From assembly GCA_000231825.2 (NCBI GenBank), contig JH720339.1, positions 301,890 through 365,889 of the forward strand: a stretch of 64,000 bases of DNA, given 5' to 3'. This document shows positions 1 to 12,649 of this stretch, in pieces. Each line of letters opens with the position of its first letter. The stretch's first letter is position 1. This stretch comes from Tetrahymena elliotti 4EA. Taxonomy: Eukaryota > Ciliophora > Oligohymenophorea > Hymenostomatida > Tetrahymenidae. Below the pieces are notes generated by a model. It saw only the letters and a list, made by a program, of their open reading frames with translations. It was not told the DNA's origin and did no database searches. The translations under genes were made by a program, and so were the position numbers.

Positions 1-199
1 TCTATTTCTTCTTTTACTTTTCTGATGGCGATCTAGATCTAAAATCTTCTGAATTTTAATTCTATAATTTTTCTTATGAAGGATTCTGATTTTAGTTCCC
101 TGCTCCTCCTGGCATAGAAGAGCTAAAGCTTTTATTATTCATAATCCTGGATCTGCTATTTATCGACAATGAATTCTACCTTGAATTCTGTTTCTTCAT
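1..199 (-). CDS. 5' part of a low-complexity hypothetical protein (runs off the window)
   Basis: An open frame reads leftward from an ATG at 199-197 to the window edge with no TGA (66 codons). The peptide is rich in Ser, Asn, Gln and charged residues (starts MKKQNSRQNSLSINSRSR, later RSRSPSEKQKKK), which suggests a disordered N-terminus. No domain is visible. The ATG was chosen because upstream sequence turns into AT-rich non-coding composition, although no in-frame TGA separates it from further upstream. TAA and TAG occur in frame as glutamine. Function unknown. Confidence 0.5.
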
Positions 200-1044
200 A
201 AACAAATTTGTCTGAAAATGTATACAAAGTTTAATTCGTATTTAGTTCTCCTTAGAATAAAAGATATAACAATTTCCTATTAATATCTTTCTTTTAAAAT
301 AATTAAATTCTTTTGCAAAAAAATATTTATCAAAGCGCCTATCAAATTTAAATTAAAACCTATTTTCATTTTGTCCAAAATATGAGGTACCTACTTTTCT
401 TTACATCTACTATCCTCATCTAAATTTAAAATAATACGAAACAATTTTATTCGTCATATATTAATGACACTTACAAGTTAGTTTAATTAGCACATCAAGT
501 TATCACAGTCATTCTATTTACTTCAAGTCAATAAATCCAAAGACTAAAGTGTCCAAATGCAATTTTTTAGATTTCTAAGAATATAAATTTTCTAAATTTT
601 CATATTTTTTATAAAAAATAAAATTTTTTCTATCAGAAAACGATTTAAAATTGATTAAACATTGTTTCTTATTATCTATCAAGCATCAAGCTTGTAATAT
701 TTTTACAAAACAATTAAAAATACTTAAATTTTACTTCATGATACATTTGTTCTGACTATTTAGCTATAAAAACAATGATGAATATCATTCATAAATTTAT
801 CGATTATGAATCATTTTAGTTTATTTATTTTAAAAGCTATTAAAGTTAAATGGTGTGCTATTAAAAGCTTTTCAAATTCAGTAAAAAAATAATGATGTTG
901 AAAGTTGTTAATTTACAAAACTCTTTGCTAATTAACTAATTGGCATGTAGATTAAATAATTAAATATAATTAATATATGATTATAAGTTTTTATTATAAA
1001 TATAACTTTTTAGCTTATTCATATAATAAATATCAGTGTTAAAA
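200..1044. other. intergenic, AT-rich
   Basis: Between the divergently transcribed gene at 199 and the LRR gene at 1045. It holds A/T runs and no long frame with coding-like composition. It presumably carries both promoters, but no recognisable motif was seen. Confidence 0.6.
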
Positions 1045-3400
1045 ATGTATCAAACACCTTAAAAAAAATAGATTGAATACCCAGTAATTAAAGTAGAATA
1101 ATTGAATGATAATTTAAATAGCAGCAAAACTAGGTTTCCATCTATGATTAACAGAGGATAGGAAAATACACCTAATAAATCATCATTATTTACTTTGAAG
1201 CATATTTAATCATAGCCACATTTATCATCAAAAATTCCTAGCCATCCAACTCTACCTTCTTCTTAAAAATCTAAATTAGATAAAATGAAAAGTTAAAGTT
1301 AACCTTTTAATGATGATAAGAAATAAAACACAAATAAAAAAGCTGTAACTATTCTTACAGTAGCTTAAACTTTATAGAATTAATACATAGCAAATAAAAT
1401 AGATGTAGATTTAGGAACTTTAAATGAATTTTTAGATGATGATGTTAAAGTTTTTTAAAATTAAACAAATAATTCAAAAATGAAATTTAAGAAAATTGGT
1501 AAGTCGCCTTATTCTAAGTTTGATATTGGCAACAACAAAAATTCAGAAGGAGATAATCAAGACAAAGTGTTTATTATTTGAATTTATTTTTCATCATTAA
1601 AGCATATTTTTTAAACAATAATACAAACAGGAATTAGGATGACAATGATGAGGAAAAAGAATATGATTTAAAAAAGTCTAAATATTTAAATCCTTTAGAT
1701 GTAAATAAATTTATCAAAAATTGAATACAATAAATTTAAAAATTTTTAGATTCTGAAAAATGAAGAAGATGAAAAGAAAAGATAACTTGCTGCAAAAGTT
1801 ATTATTCAATAGTTATTTAAAGCTAACTATGGTGAAGATATTGAAAGACTTGAAGAATAGAATGCTTTGGAATTATATAAATTAAGAAATCAAGATGATT
1901 TGCTAGAATAAGATAGTCAAAGTACTTATAATATATTTATTAGTTTATGATAGTTATTTATTTTCAAACAATAGTAACAAAATTTTTGAAGAAAAATGCA
2001 AGAAAAACTTTAAAGGAGAAGATAAAAATACTTTCAGAATAGCTAGATGAGTAAAATGCTACTGCTTAAGGAAATAATATATAGGGTTTTAACTTGGTAA
2101 ATCAAATAAATAGCCTAGGCACACAACAAGGATTAAAGAATATAAATAAATAAGTCAAAATAAATGATTTAAATGAGAGTAAAAAGAGAAAAATAGCTAA
2201 AGATGATGATTTTAATTATTTTGACAATTAAGATACATCTAGAAATGAAGATGATGTAAAGAATAAACAAGCAATTACCTCTTAATAGACTTTAAATATG
2301 TCTAGAAATGATAGCTAGTTTCTAAAATAATAGCCAGGGAAAAATAAGTACATCAAAACTTAGAGTCAAACACAAGAAAATAATCTTCCTATCTACATGC
2401 AGCAATAAAATGTTTAAAGCATTAGGGATTCATTTAATGCTAATAAGAATCAAATCGCCTATAGATTTAATTACATTATGGATCTCAAATTTAGAAATGT
2501 TGATGTTACTTAATTATGGGTTTAATATGGTTGTGAGAATGAAACTGCTAAATAACAAAATGATAAACTATATAGAGATTATATTGAAGCATAAATCAAA
2601 TTTTACCCTATGTACTTTAAGAGAAATAAAAACTTTGAATACTTTAAAGATAGAAAGAAAAAAGTTCAATTTACAGATGCAGACTTTGAAGAAGTTTAAA
2701 AGGAATATCAAGAGTATCCAAAAGAGGAAATTTTAATCATAGATTAAAATCAAATTACTTCTTGGAATTAGAAAATTGAATCAACATTCATGATGTTTCT
2801 AACATTAAATTTTTCTTATTTCCATTCTTTGCAAGTAAATTTACACTTTATTTATAAAATTATTTACTTGGAGCTAAGAGAAATTTAAATTTTTGCTCTT
2901 TTTAGATAGTTAATTTTTTAGGTTTTAATTAACAAGGCATGATATTTAATTTTTTAAAAAAGAAAATTGAGCTATTTAAGACTTAGCTTAAAGAAGATGG
3001 AATTTTAGTTTTGTTGGAAGCTGTGCATCAAGAATGCTCAAATTTGAAATAATTAACTTTGAGTTATAACAAAATAGGAGCCAGAGCTTTAACTTAGATA
3101 AATAAATTAGTTAGCTAATTCTAGCTGTCTGTTTTAGGGTTAAGATGTGTTGAAATGAATACTAAATAGTTTTGCTAATTATGTATATGTATGGCTGAGA
3201 ATTAGAGTATAAGTGACTTGGATGTTTCAGAAAATTAGTTAGATGAAAGATCCATTGAAGCTATAAAAACAATAATAAGATACATTAAAAACCTATTTAA
3301 ATTAAATGTTTCAAAAAATAACATATCTGAATAAAAATATAAAGAGATTAAAAAGTAAATGTATGACTTGATTAAGAATAAGGAAGTCATTCTTTTTTGA
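1045..3400 (+). CDS. leucine-rich-repeat (RNI-like) protein with disordered N-terminus
   Basis: Five exons give about 703 aa: 1045-1566, 1638-1700, 1750-1921, 1975-2834 and 2906-3400, with phases that join cleanly and a final TGA. Each intron removes an in-frame TGA and has GT-AG ends. The first 170 residues are polar and Q/N/S-rich, followed by a Glu/Lys/Gln-rich middle. The C-terminal ~160 residues show repeats such as NLKQLTLSYNKIGARAL and SDLDVSENQLDERSIEA, typical of ribonuclease-inhibitor-like LRRs that bind protein partners. The family is very large in ciliates and the partner cannot be guessed. Acceptor choice at 1637 rather than 1630 is set by reading frame. Sure of the LRR class, not of a specific role. 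Confidence 0.75.
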
Positions 3401-4498
3401 GAACTATATTTCAAAATAAAATTATTTCTTAGCAATATATTTTTATATAATTTTATTATTCATTAAAAATTACTCACATATCTATGTAACTTTAAATTAT
3501 TATCTATGAATAAATCTACTGACTTATTTTATTTATTAGAGATGAGTTGAAATTAATCTTATTATTTTTATTATCATTAAATGCATTTTATTTGCACTGA
3601 AATAGACATTAATTTAAAAATAAGAATTATTGAAGGTTGATAGTTCGCAATTAAATTCATAAAAATAAAAATAATTAAACACTTAACATCGTTACTTAGA
3701 TAAATTTACACTTTCAAGTCTATTTTTGATATAATTTTTATGCATTTACTTCTATTACTACAACCCCATTAATTCAAATTCTTCTTTAAAATTCTCTCTG
3801 CAAAAGACTAATCTTCAATCCAATAAACTTCCCATTTTTCTAGCAAAAAAAAACCTAAATATCTTTTATTTAGAAGTTAAGAATTATGCGAAAGAACTTT
3901 ATAGAAAAAAATTATTTGAAGTTTTTGCAAACACTGATTTAAAAAAGTATAATCTTTATAACAAAAAAGAAAAATTTTAGTGTGAAAAATTTTGTGATTA
4001 GAAAAAAATAAAGAAAAGAACTTTCTCGATAGATAGAATCTTTTAGTAAAGATACTTTTAAAAGGATAGGTTTACTGATATTTGTAATCAAGAAAGCTAA
4101 ATAGTTAAAAAAGAAAATTTTTAGAGCATTTTCAAGCTAAAAAGAGAGGTGTAATTTAACTGAAGCGTCTATAAAATATAGAATTAACTAGAAATCTATT
4201 TGCTATAATAGAAAAATTAGAAGAAAATAATTAAATTGTCTGAATAAAATTAATCAATAAATCAAAAAATAAGATATTAGATATTATTATAACTCCAATA
4301 ATGATGCAAAGCATTAGAAATTTATTAATTAAATCCAATCCACGCTAATAATTATTACAGTCATCTTTTGGCAGAATGACGAATTTAAATTATTTCCAAA
4401 AATCTTTTAATCAAAATATTTATAATTAATAAATTAACTAAAAATTATCTTTTACATTTTCATCTAAGAAAATAAATTCGAATAACAATCATTTAGAA
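3401..4498. other. intergenic region upstream of aspartyl-tRNA synthetase
   Basis: AT-rich. One plus-strand frame stays free of TGA from about 3.70 to 4.16 kb but lacks an in-frame ATG and recognisable domains, so it is not called as a gene. The last ~100 bases should include the AspRS leader. Confidence 0.5.
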
Positions 4499-6397
4499 AT
4501 GGCTGATAAAGTTGAAACACCCGTTGTTGAAAAAAAGGAAGAAACTGTCCCCGCTGAAGGTACTGAAACCGTCCAAGGAGGTGAAACTGCCTCTAAGAAA
4601 GCCTAAAAGAAGCTTGAAAAGGAATAAGAAAAGGAAAGAAAGAGATTAGAAAGAGAAGCTGCCTTATTGAAGGAATAAGAAGAAAGCTGGCTCAAGGAAC
4701 TCAAGGAAGATACTCTCAAGGAAAACTACGGTGACTACGTTCTTGTTTAAAGTTAAGAGAAGACTGACAGAAAGTGGATTTAGGTATATTTATTTCTTTA
4801 CTATTTAATTCATATTTCTTTTAGAGAAAATTCAAGTTTTTTCATCTTAGCTTTTAGTAGAAAAATAAAAATAAAATTAATAAAATGATTCCAAAAAAGA
4901 GAATTTTCAATAAGCAATAGCAGGATAATATTATATGCATTGAAATTGCCATTCATTACTATTTATAATGTTAATAATATTAATTAGGTTTTGAATATTG
5001 ATGAATCCTTAGTTGGTTAAACTGTTTTGATCAGAGCAAGAATCCAAACTTCCAGAGTTAAGGGAAATGTTGGTTTCTTAGTTTTAAGATAACAATTTTC
5101 CACCATCTAAGCTATGATCTAAAAGAACGACACCACCGTTTCTAAGACCATGGTTAAATGGGTTGGTAAGATCCCTACTGAATCAATTGTTGATATTTAT
5201 GGTGTTGTCTCTAAGCCTGAAACTGAAATTAAGAGTACCTCTTGCAAACTTGAATTGATTGTCAACAAGATTTACGTAGTTTCTCGTTCTAGAGCTCAAC
5301 TTCCCTTCCAATTAGAAGATGCTGCTAGACAATAAAAGAAGACTGAACAATTGGCTGAATATGGTAACAACGAAGCTGATATTGAAGAATCTAAGGATAA
5401 TTAAGCCTCTGTTTCTATTAAAACTCGTTTAGATAACAGAATTATTGATTTAAGAACTCCTGCCAAGCAAGCTATTTTCAGATTATAATCTGGTATCTGC
5501 CAATTATTCCGTGAATACTTACTTTCTTAAGACTTCGTTGAAATTCACACCCCTAAGCTTATTGGTGGTTCTTCTGAAGGTGGTGCTAACATCTTCAAGT
5601 TGAAGTATTTCGATAAGGATGCTTGTCTTGCCTAATCTCCTTAACTCTACAAGTAAATGTGTATCTAATCTGATTTCGAAAGAGTCTTTGAAATCGGTCC
5701 AGTTTTCAGAGCCGAAAATTCCTTCACTCATCGTCATATGTGTGAATTCACAGGTTTGGATATTGAAATGTCTATTAAAGAAAATTATCATGAGTTACTT
5801 GATCTTATGGGTGACTTATTCGTCCACATCTTCAAGGGCTTAGAAACCAAATACAGCAAGGAAATTGAAGCTATCTAACAATAATTCCCCTTCGAACCCT
5901 TCAAAATTAAAACTCCAGTTGTTAAACTTACTTTCGAAGAAGGTTGCAAACTCTTGAAGGAAGCCGGTGTTGAATAGAACCCCTTGGAAGATTTAGATAC
6001 TCCTACTGAAAAGAAGCTTGGTGATATTGTTCGTGAAAAGTACGATACTGATTTCTACATGCTCCATAGATATCCTATCTCTGCTAGACCTTTCTACACT
6101 ATGCTCTGCCACGATGATCCCAATTACACTCTTTCTTACGATTTCTTCATGAGAGGTCAAGAAATCACTTCTGGTGCTCAAAGAAACCACGATCCCGCTT
6201 CTCTTGCTAAGCGTGCTACTGAATGCGGTATTAATGTAGAAACTATTAAGGATTATATTGAATCTATGGCTTTCGGTGCTTATCCTCATGGTGGTTGTGG
6301 TATTGGTCTTGAAAGAGTCGTCTTCCTTTACTGTGACCTCTACGATATTAGAAATGGTTGCTTATTCCCTAGAGATCCTAGAAGAATTGCTCCTTGA
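4499..6397 (+). CDS. aspartyl-tRNA synthetase, cytosolic (class IIb)
   Basis: Charges tRNA-Asp with aspartate in the cytosol. Two exons (4499-4783, 4988-6397; one 204-nt intron) encode 564 aa, close to fungal and animal cytosolic enzymes. Residues 1-75 are a Lys/Glu-rich extension like the RNA-binding tail of eukaryotic AspRS. Residues ~95-210 form the anticodon-binding OB fold, and the rest is the class II catalytic core. Motif 1 surrounds [16 protein letters not shown], motif 2 is visible as [16 protein letters not shown] near residue 335, and motif 3 as [11 protein letters not shown] near residue 530. TAA/TAG occur at conserved Gln positions and TGA falls at the expected C-terminus (after PRDPRRIAP), which fixes the genetic code of the window. 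Codon choice is more C-ending than in neighbouring genes, suggesting high expression. Confidence 0.97.
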
Positions 6398-7513
6398 TTT
6401 CTTTTTAGTGAATTTATAATATATAGACAAATAAATAAAAAAAACAGATTTATTTAATCATAATTTTAATAACTGTTTACATACATTTACATACATATTA
6501 GCTAATAAAAATATATTTTAAAATTTAGTTTTTATTTACTTTTCAAAGCAAGTATTTAATATATTATCTTTCAATAAAATTCAATTTTTACTCCCAAAAA
6601 GTTAATAAAATTGTTTTCTATTTTGAAATTCAAAGGTTTATCAGTTAATTATTCTTATTTCTATTTTGATGATAAGTTTTCAATATCTCAATTTAAAATT
6701 TATGAACACTTTTGAAATACACTAAGACATGAACTTTTTATTTCATTTTTTAAAAACAATTGTTAAAATTTATATTTAGTTTTAAAGAAAGTTTTGTTTA
6801 AAAATACATTTATTTTTTAAAATTATCAAAGTTTTAATTAATTTTACAATTAAATGGTTTCAAAAATCTAATTTTTAAAAATGTTTACTCACAAGTTAAC
6901 ATTTATTCAAAAAAAAAATAAAAAACATATTTTATTGAAATGCGAGTTAAAATTAAACAATTATTTTTTTTAACTAGAGCTCTTCTAATTTTCAGCAAAA
7001 TTTTATTTAAACAAAGCTTACTTAAAAAAAATATTTATATTTTGTAATGATTTTGCATAATATTTTTTTATTTTTAAAACTGTTTATATGAGAGAGTCTT
7101 ATTTTTATTAAAATTATCAGAAAAATTAATCCATAGTTTTGATAAATACTTTCTATCTTTTATTCACATTTCAATTAAAAAATATAAAAATTAAGTGAAT
7201 TAAATTCAATATCAAAATTAGTCTGAGTTGATTTTTCTTGATTGATAACTTTAAGAGTATTTGAATTTTTTTTAAATTTTAAATCTAAAAAAATATTTTA
7301 CAAAAGTTTTATTCAACTTTAAATAAATATCTATAGTTTCTCATATTTATTAAAAAAAAGAAAAAATCAGTAATTAGATTTTTTTTTAAAAAAAAAAGCA
7401 AACAAAATTCGAAAAAATAACTTTGAAATAAGACCATTGATAACATAAAAAATATAATATACAAAATTAATTTTCTCTTTAATTCTTAAAATAAAAAAAA
7501 ATCAATTTGTATT
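6398..7513. other. intergenic, convergent gene ends
   Basis: Lies between the 3' ends of AspRS and the minus-strand glycohydrolase gene. Extremely AT-rich with poly-A and poly-T runs; no coding frame or structured element was seen. Confidence 0.6.
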
Positions 7514-9661
7514 TCAATAATTTACTGATGATTTAAAATTATATTAAATAGGAGATTTATAACTTCTTATATGACTTGCTTATTATTATTATTATTACCA
7601 TTTTACTTCATCAAATTTATTGTATCTAAATTCATATCTATTTTTGATATTTATTTGATTTTAATTTTAATATGAGTCCTGATTAGCCTAATAATAAGGT
7701 TATTAGCCATAAGATGGCTTAATTATTTGTTAACCAGGATTTTCTTATTCTTTGAGTTAATATTTTTATTCGTTTAACTGAGAATTCATAGTACCTGCTT
7801 ATTTTTGACTTTGGTTGTTTTGATATTACATTATCTGTTTTTGTTCATTTTAAAATATATATTATTGATTTTGAATTAGATTATGTATATGCTACTAGTT
7901 TTGAGGTTTATTAAGATAATTTTCTTCAATTTTTTATGCATTCTCATTTTAGTAATTCTACGGATTTTGATTTTTTATTCCTATTTTAGATTAAAGTTGC
8001 TTTTATTATGAGCTATCAATTTCATTTTAATCTTGCTTTTTTTTATTTAAATTATTGGTGAATCCTTCAATATTTTAGCTATTGCTTTTATTTTATTATG
8101 TTTTGTAATATAAATCCATTTAGAAAGTATCTACTTATTATTACTACTATTATTCTACTTACATAGATTACTTATCTAAATATTTGTTCACATTTTGTTA
8201 GTTATTTTAATTGGATTAAAAGCTTGGTATGTGCTAGTTTGCAATTATTTTTTATTCTTCTTAATTTTTGATAGTATTGAAGCTATATTCAACAGCTAGA
8301 TTATTTTTACCATTTTTATTTTTATGTTATAATTCGTTTACTTAGATTATTTATGGATTTATTTGATTTAATTTATCTAATTATTTTTGGATGATTTATT
8401 TTTCTTGGAATTAATTTATTTAAACAACTTACTTATTTTATTTTTATATTAATTCATCAATATTTTAAGGGTAGATTAAAAGGTCATGCTCATAGCTTGG
8501 TCCTAATTTTAGCAATTAATCACAAAGATAAATACAATTCCTTGGGTTATATATTGAGTGTCTTTAATGTTTTAGGAGTGGCTAATTAGTATTTTATAAA
8601 TCACAATAAAGGATCTTTTGTAAGTAATCTATAGGAAAATCTTATAATTGAAGAAGAGATCCAAGCATTGTACCACAAATAGCGGCATTTGTATCACTAT
8701 CTCCACATTGTCCTATTGCTTTTCTAATAAAGTGTTTATAAATTTTGGGTTTAAATTAACTTTAACCACTAAGGTTATAATCTGATATCAATTTCAAAAA
8801 AATAAATGACATAGAGAATGCATGCATTATGTAGCCCATACTTTGAATTGCATTTGTATGCTTCTCTTAAAGGACATGCTGATTCCAAATATCTATTATT
8901 TCTTATTTATTACATTCATTTTTAACATATTGATCTATAGTTTTAAATGTTTCTTAAGCATTTCCTGTTTAAATTAGTTAGATACAAGCTCTTGTAAATA
9001 TGTATGAGCATTCTAAACCTATTTCATTAGGATGTGTCAAACTTTATTCTTCATAGACAGCTTTTTTGATTATTTCTTGATTATTAATCTAACTCAAATA
9101 AACTATTAGAGGAGCTATTCTCATTAATCCTCCATTGCTTTGTGAACTTTGGTTGTTATTGTAAGAACTAGTCTTCATTTATAAAGCATAATTATCATAG
9201 ATGAAATCCAAATAGTTTGTACTATACTTTATATGGGTACCATTAAAGCGCTAAACAGCTTACCTTATAGTATTACCCATATCAAAGGGTTAAGATTAAG
9301 ACCAACAGATATAATATTTTGCAATTAAGTCTAGGTTCATAACTCCTTTTGTTAAGCTTTCTGCCAAACCAAACCCAAGTGAAGTTGCCAGTTCTGTGTC
9401 ATCAGTGCTTTATCCTGGTAGTAAACCGTGAGTTCCTTTTCCTTCCATCTGCATTGCTTCATTAAGCTGTTATTCATTTATTTCTTTCCAAAATTCATTA
9501 TAGTTACCTAAATTATCTCCTGCATAAGATCCTATTAAACAGCACAATGCTCTCTAATATTATTCACTTTTTTAAGAGAATATATGAACAATTTCTGTAA
9601 CTTCTTCAATAGAAGAATCAAATTTTAAATTAATTGGTAATTTTTTTCTTTCATAAGCCAT
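7514..9661 (-). CDS. ADP-ribosylglycohydrolase-family protein with long Q/N-rich tail
   Basis: Single intronless frame of 715 codons from ATG at 9661 to TGA at 7516-7514. The N-terminal ~350 residues match the ARH/DraG fold, which removes ADP-ribose from proteins or small molecules using paired Mg ions. Metal-site motifs are intact: STDDTE at 85-90 and GDSDTN at 320-325 within GQCGDSDTNAAICGTMLG. Residues ~360-715 are low complexity and rich in Gln and Asn, with runs of TAA/TAG codons giving polyglutamine; no second domain is visible. Upstream in-frame sequence is AT-rich, so the first ATG is taken as start. Substrate (protein ADP-ribose or free ADP-ribose) cannot be told from sequence. Confidence 0.88.
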
Positions 9662-10656
9662 TTTTATTTATTTTCTTTGCTAAATATCTACTAATTGTGG
9701 ATTTATTATAAAAATTGTATCTCTTTTTTTAAAAAAACAAATTCAAAATCTTTTATTACCTTTCTTTATTTTTTGTTCTTTCTAATTAAAATCCCACAGT
9801 TTTTTTAAAAAAATATGTTAGAATATCTTGGTAATGAAATAATATTTTCAAATATTTTTCATTAGGAATTTAATTTGCTGTATCTAGAAAAAAATATATT
9901 AAACATTTTTACTTTTACAATTTTACAATCTCTAATATCTCTTATTTATTTGTTTGTTGTATCTTTAAAAAAATAAACCAAATACTTTTCTTTTTAAATT
10001 TCACAATCTTCAAATATTTCTTCATTTTTTTATTTTTATCATCAAGTTCATCTTCTATTTTTCATTTCTCAATTTTTGAAGGGTTTGCATTGTTTTAAAA
10101 AAATAATTTAAATTGATTAAATTTATGAGTCAAAAAATTCAAATTTTTTTTCAGAGTTTACTCTAAATTATTAATATTAACAGCCCTTGATTATTTTATC
10201 TAGGCTATTAAATTAATAAAAATAATTAAAATTTAAATAAATGCATTTTAAATAAAAAATATTTTCTTAAACAAATCAAAATGTGAGGCTTTAATAGAAA
10301 ATACATCATAATAAGGAATACAAATAATTTGACAAAATTTGAGGAAAAATGAATGAAAAAACTAACGCTTTTTTGGAATTAAAATTAGAAAACAAGTTAA
10401 TGAGAAAGTAAATTGCATGAATAAGTGTTCAAATTAATTTTTTGTGGTTTTAGTTATTTACTTTTTCCCTTTAAATTCTTAATCAAAATTAACAAATTTT
10501 ATAGATTAAAATCATATAAAGTTGAAATACAATAATTAATAAGATCTATCAAGCAAAAAGCTTAAGAATACGTAATTAGTACAAAGAATATTATTTTTCT
10601 AAACATATTTCAAGCAGCACTAAATTTAACTTTAGAATTTATTTTCAGTTTTAAGT
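9662..10656. other. intergenic, divergent promoter region
   Basis: Separates the divergent glycohydrolase and membrane-protein genes. T-rich blocks of the form TTCACAATCT...TTCATTTTTTTATTTTT recur loosely at 9.7-10.1 kb but are too degenerate to call a repeat. No gene seen. Confidence 0.5.
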
Positions 10657-11946
10657 ATGAGTAAAAACTTCTAAAAAAATTATTTATCAGCTTTGATTTT
10701 CTCATTTGTAATTATTGTCTCTGTATCTTCAGCTGTCATAAGTTCTTAGGATGGAGAAATTGAATTTTTAGACTCTCATGATCAAGTGATAAAACTTTAC
10801 AAGTAGGTATTTTTTGATGATAATTTTAGCGTAGATAAAGATTTATTAGATACTTCATTAGAATCTTCAAATCCAAAAAACCCTATTAAATGCTTAACCT
10901 CAATTCTAAATATTGGAAGCGACTAGGTTTCTGAATAAGGCATAGCTATTAAAACATATGCAGCTTATATTACTAATAAATCTTTTTATATAGTTTATGA
11001 TACATCTAACTCTCCCTCTCATATTTCTAGTTTAAGAGTGAAATGGATATGCTTTAAATCTGATGAGTAACATTCATATTATATAAAACCCTTTTTACTC
11101 ATATATTATTTATTTCAAATAACAATTCTTACTACTAATACTTTTTGACATGTTTTGCTTATTCATGCTTTAATAATAAATAGTGTTTACTTGTTTGATT
11201 TTCAATACGATGCCGATTAACAATAAGGATTTAGATACAAGGCACTTGAATATCAAGCCTCTAATGGAACAACTTTAAGCATATCTAGCTTAGGACCTTT
11301 ATCTGATTTATAGACTAGCTTTTTAATAACAGGTTTTTCTGTAGTTTCTACTTCAAATATCAAATTAAATGTTAAAATTGCCTAAAATTCGAACAATATA
11401 GAAGCTTTATTGGTAGAAGATAACTTATAGTCTATTAACAAAGTTTATGGTAAGATAATTGCTTCAAGTAAAGATATTTGCTCCTCAGTTAATATAACTT
11501 AGCCAAAAACTTAGGAAACAGTATCTAAATTAAAGGGAAATTTTGAATCATTCAAAGAAAAGCACTATGTCTCCTTTTTTGGAATTGAGGGATTTACCTT
11601 GAATTAACTTTAAAATCTAAGCTAATTCAACTTTGATTTAAATGAATTTTCAGTTAACTACTAGAAAGAAAATATAAGTGGAACCTTAAGCTAGCAAAAT
11701 GGGTAGGCTTATGTTTCAAGCATAATCTGTAAAATTGATGATAAAAATATTAGTGATTCTGGAATAGATGTACTAGTTGGCTCACTTACAGTTATCTTTG
11801 GTTTGATTCTCTATCTTTTATCTACCCTTATATATACAAAAAAGAAAAAATAACATGTTATATTAGATGATTACAATCAAAATTAATAAGTTTATACTGA
11901 TAATGACCAAAGTCATGCAACTAATCGTATAGCTTAAAAACTTTGA
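10657..11946 (+). CDS. predicted single-pass (type I) membrane protein
   Basis: Two exons (10657-11066, 11184-11946; 117-nt intron) give 390 aa. The N-terminus has a hydrophobic stretch after a short basic start (YLSALIFSFVIIVSVSSAV), consistent with a signal peptide. The middle is a Ser/Asn/Thr-rich ectodomain with few Cys. Near the C-terminus a single membrane span (DVLVGSLTVIFGLILYLLST) is followed by a basic stop-transfer KKKK and a ~35-residue cytoplasmic tail. The topology is clear, but the ectodomain matches no family I recognise. Exon junction GA/T is set by frame, and an in-frame TGA lies inside the intron. Confidence 0.75.
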
Positions 11947-12649
11947 TTTCAAAAAAGTTTTTACTTCTTTTAAAAATTTTGTTTTAGTTATTTGTATTTA
12001 TGAGTAAAAGCTATTCATAATAATATTGTTATACTTAACTTAATTCCATTTTAAAAATCAGATCATCTCGTTTGATAAAATATTTTTGAATAACCAACCA
12101 ACCAAAATGAAACAAAAAATTTAAAGCTTATTTCATATCTTTTGGTATTAAATTTAATTATTAATAAGAAGTATTTTTTAACATAAATAAAGCAAGGAGA
12201 TCTTAAACAAATAAGAATGTCATAAATTTTTAATCATTGATATTTCTTTTAAATCGAAACTTGTTTTAAAGTATTTTTAAATTTAAAAAAAATCAATTTT
12301 AAATAAAATTGCAATTATTTATTTAATGTATTAAATCTACTTTTTAATGATAAATACTTCTAAAGTATAAATTAAGCGTTAAAAACTTCAAAACTACTAA
12401 TTAATTACAGCCAAATCTCTCTAAATAAATGAAATAATTTTAATTGAAAGCAAATAAATGTATTTTTAAACATTAAAGTGTAAATTTTAACATTTTATAA
12501 AATGTTTGGTTTTATCTTTGAAGAATTTTTACAATACTTTTAAATACTGATTAGCCGGGCTTTGCTCTAAATTTAATTATTGTTCAGAAATCTTTGGTTG
12601 TGATTAAATAGTTCTACGTTTTGGAAAAAATTACAAAATACAAGAAAAT
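11947..12649. other. intergenic or 5' part of the next gene
   Basis: Mostly AT-rich. The frame of the next gene is open from 12551 after a plausible acceptor (GATTAG at 12549-12554 area), and an ATG at 12502 followed by a GT could be an upstream exon. This extension is possible but unproven. Confidence 0.4.

Noticed and set aside
3700..4159. Plus-strand frame free of TGA for about 150 codons upstream of AspRS
   Set aside because: It has no in-frame ATG, no clear splice donor or acceptor leading to one, and no domain. With one stop codon in AT-rich DNA such frames arise by chance.
9700..10100. Loosely repeated T-rich blocks
   Set aside because: Too degenerate to define a unit length or copy boundaries.
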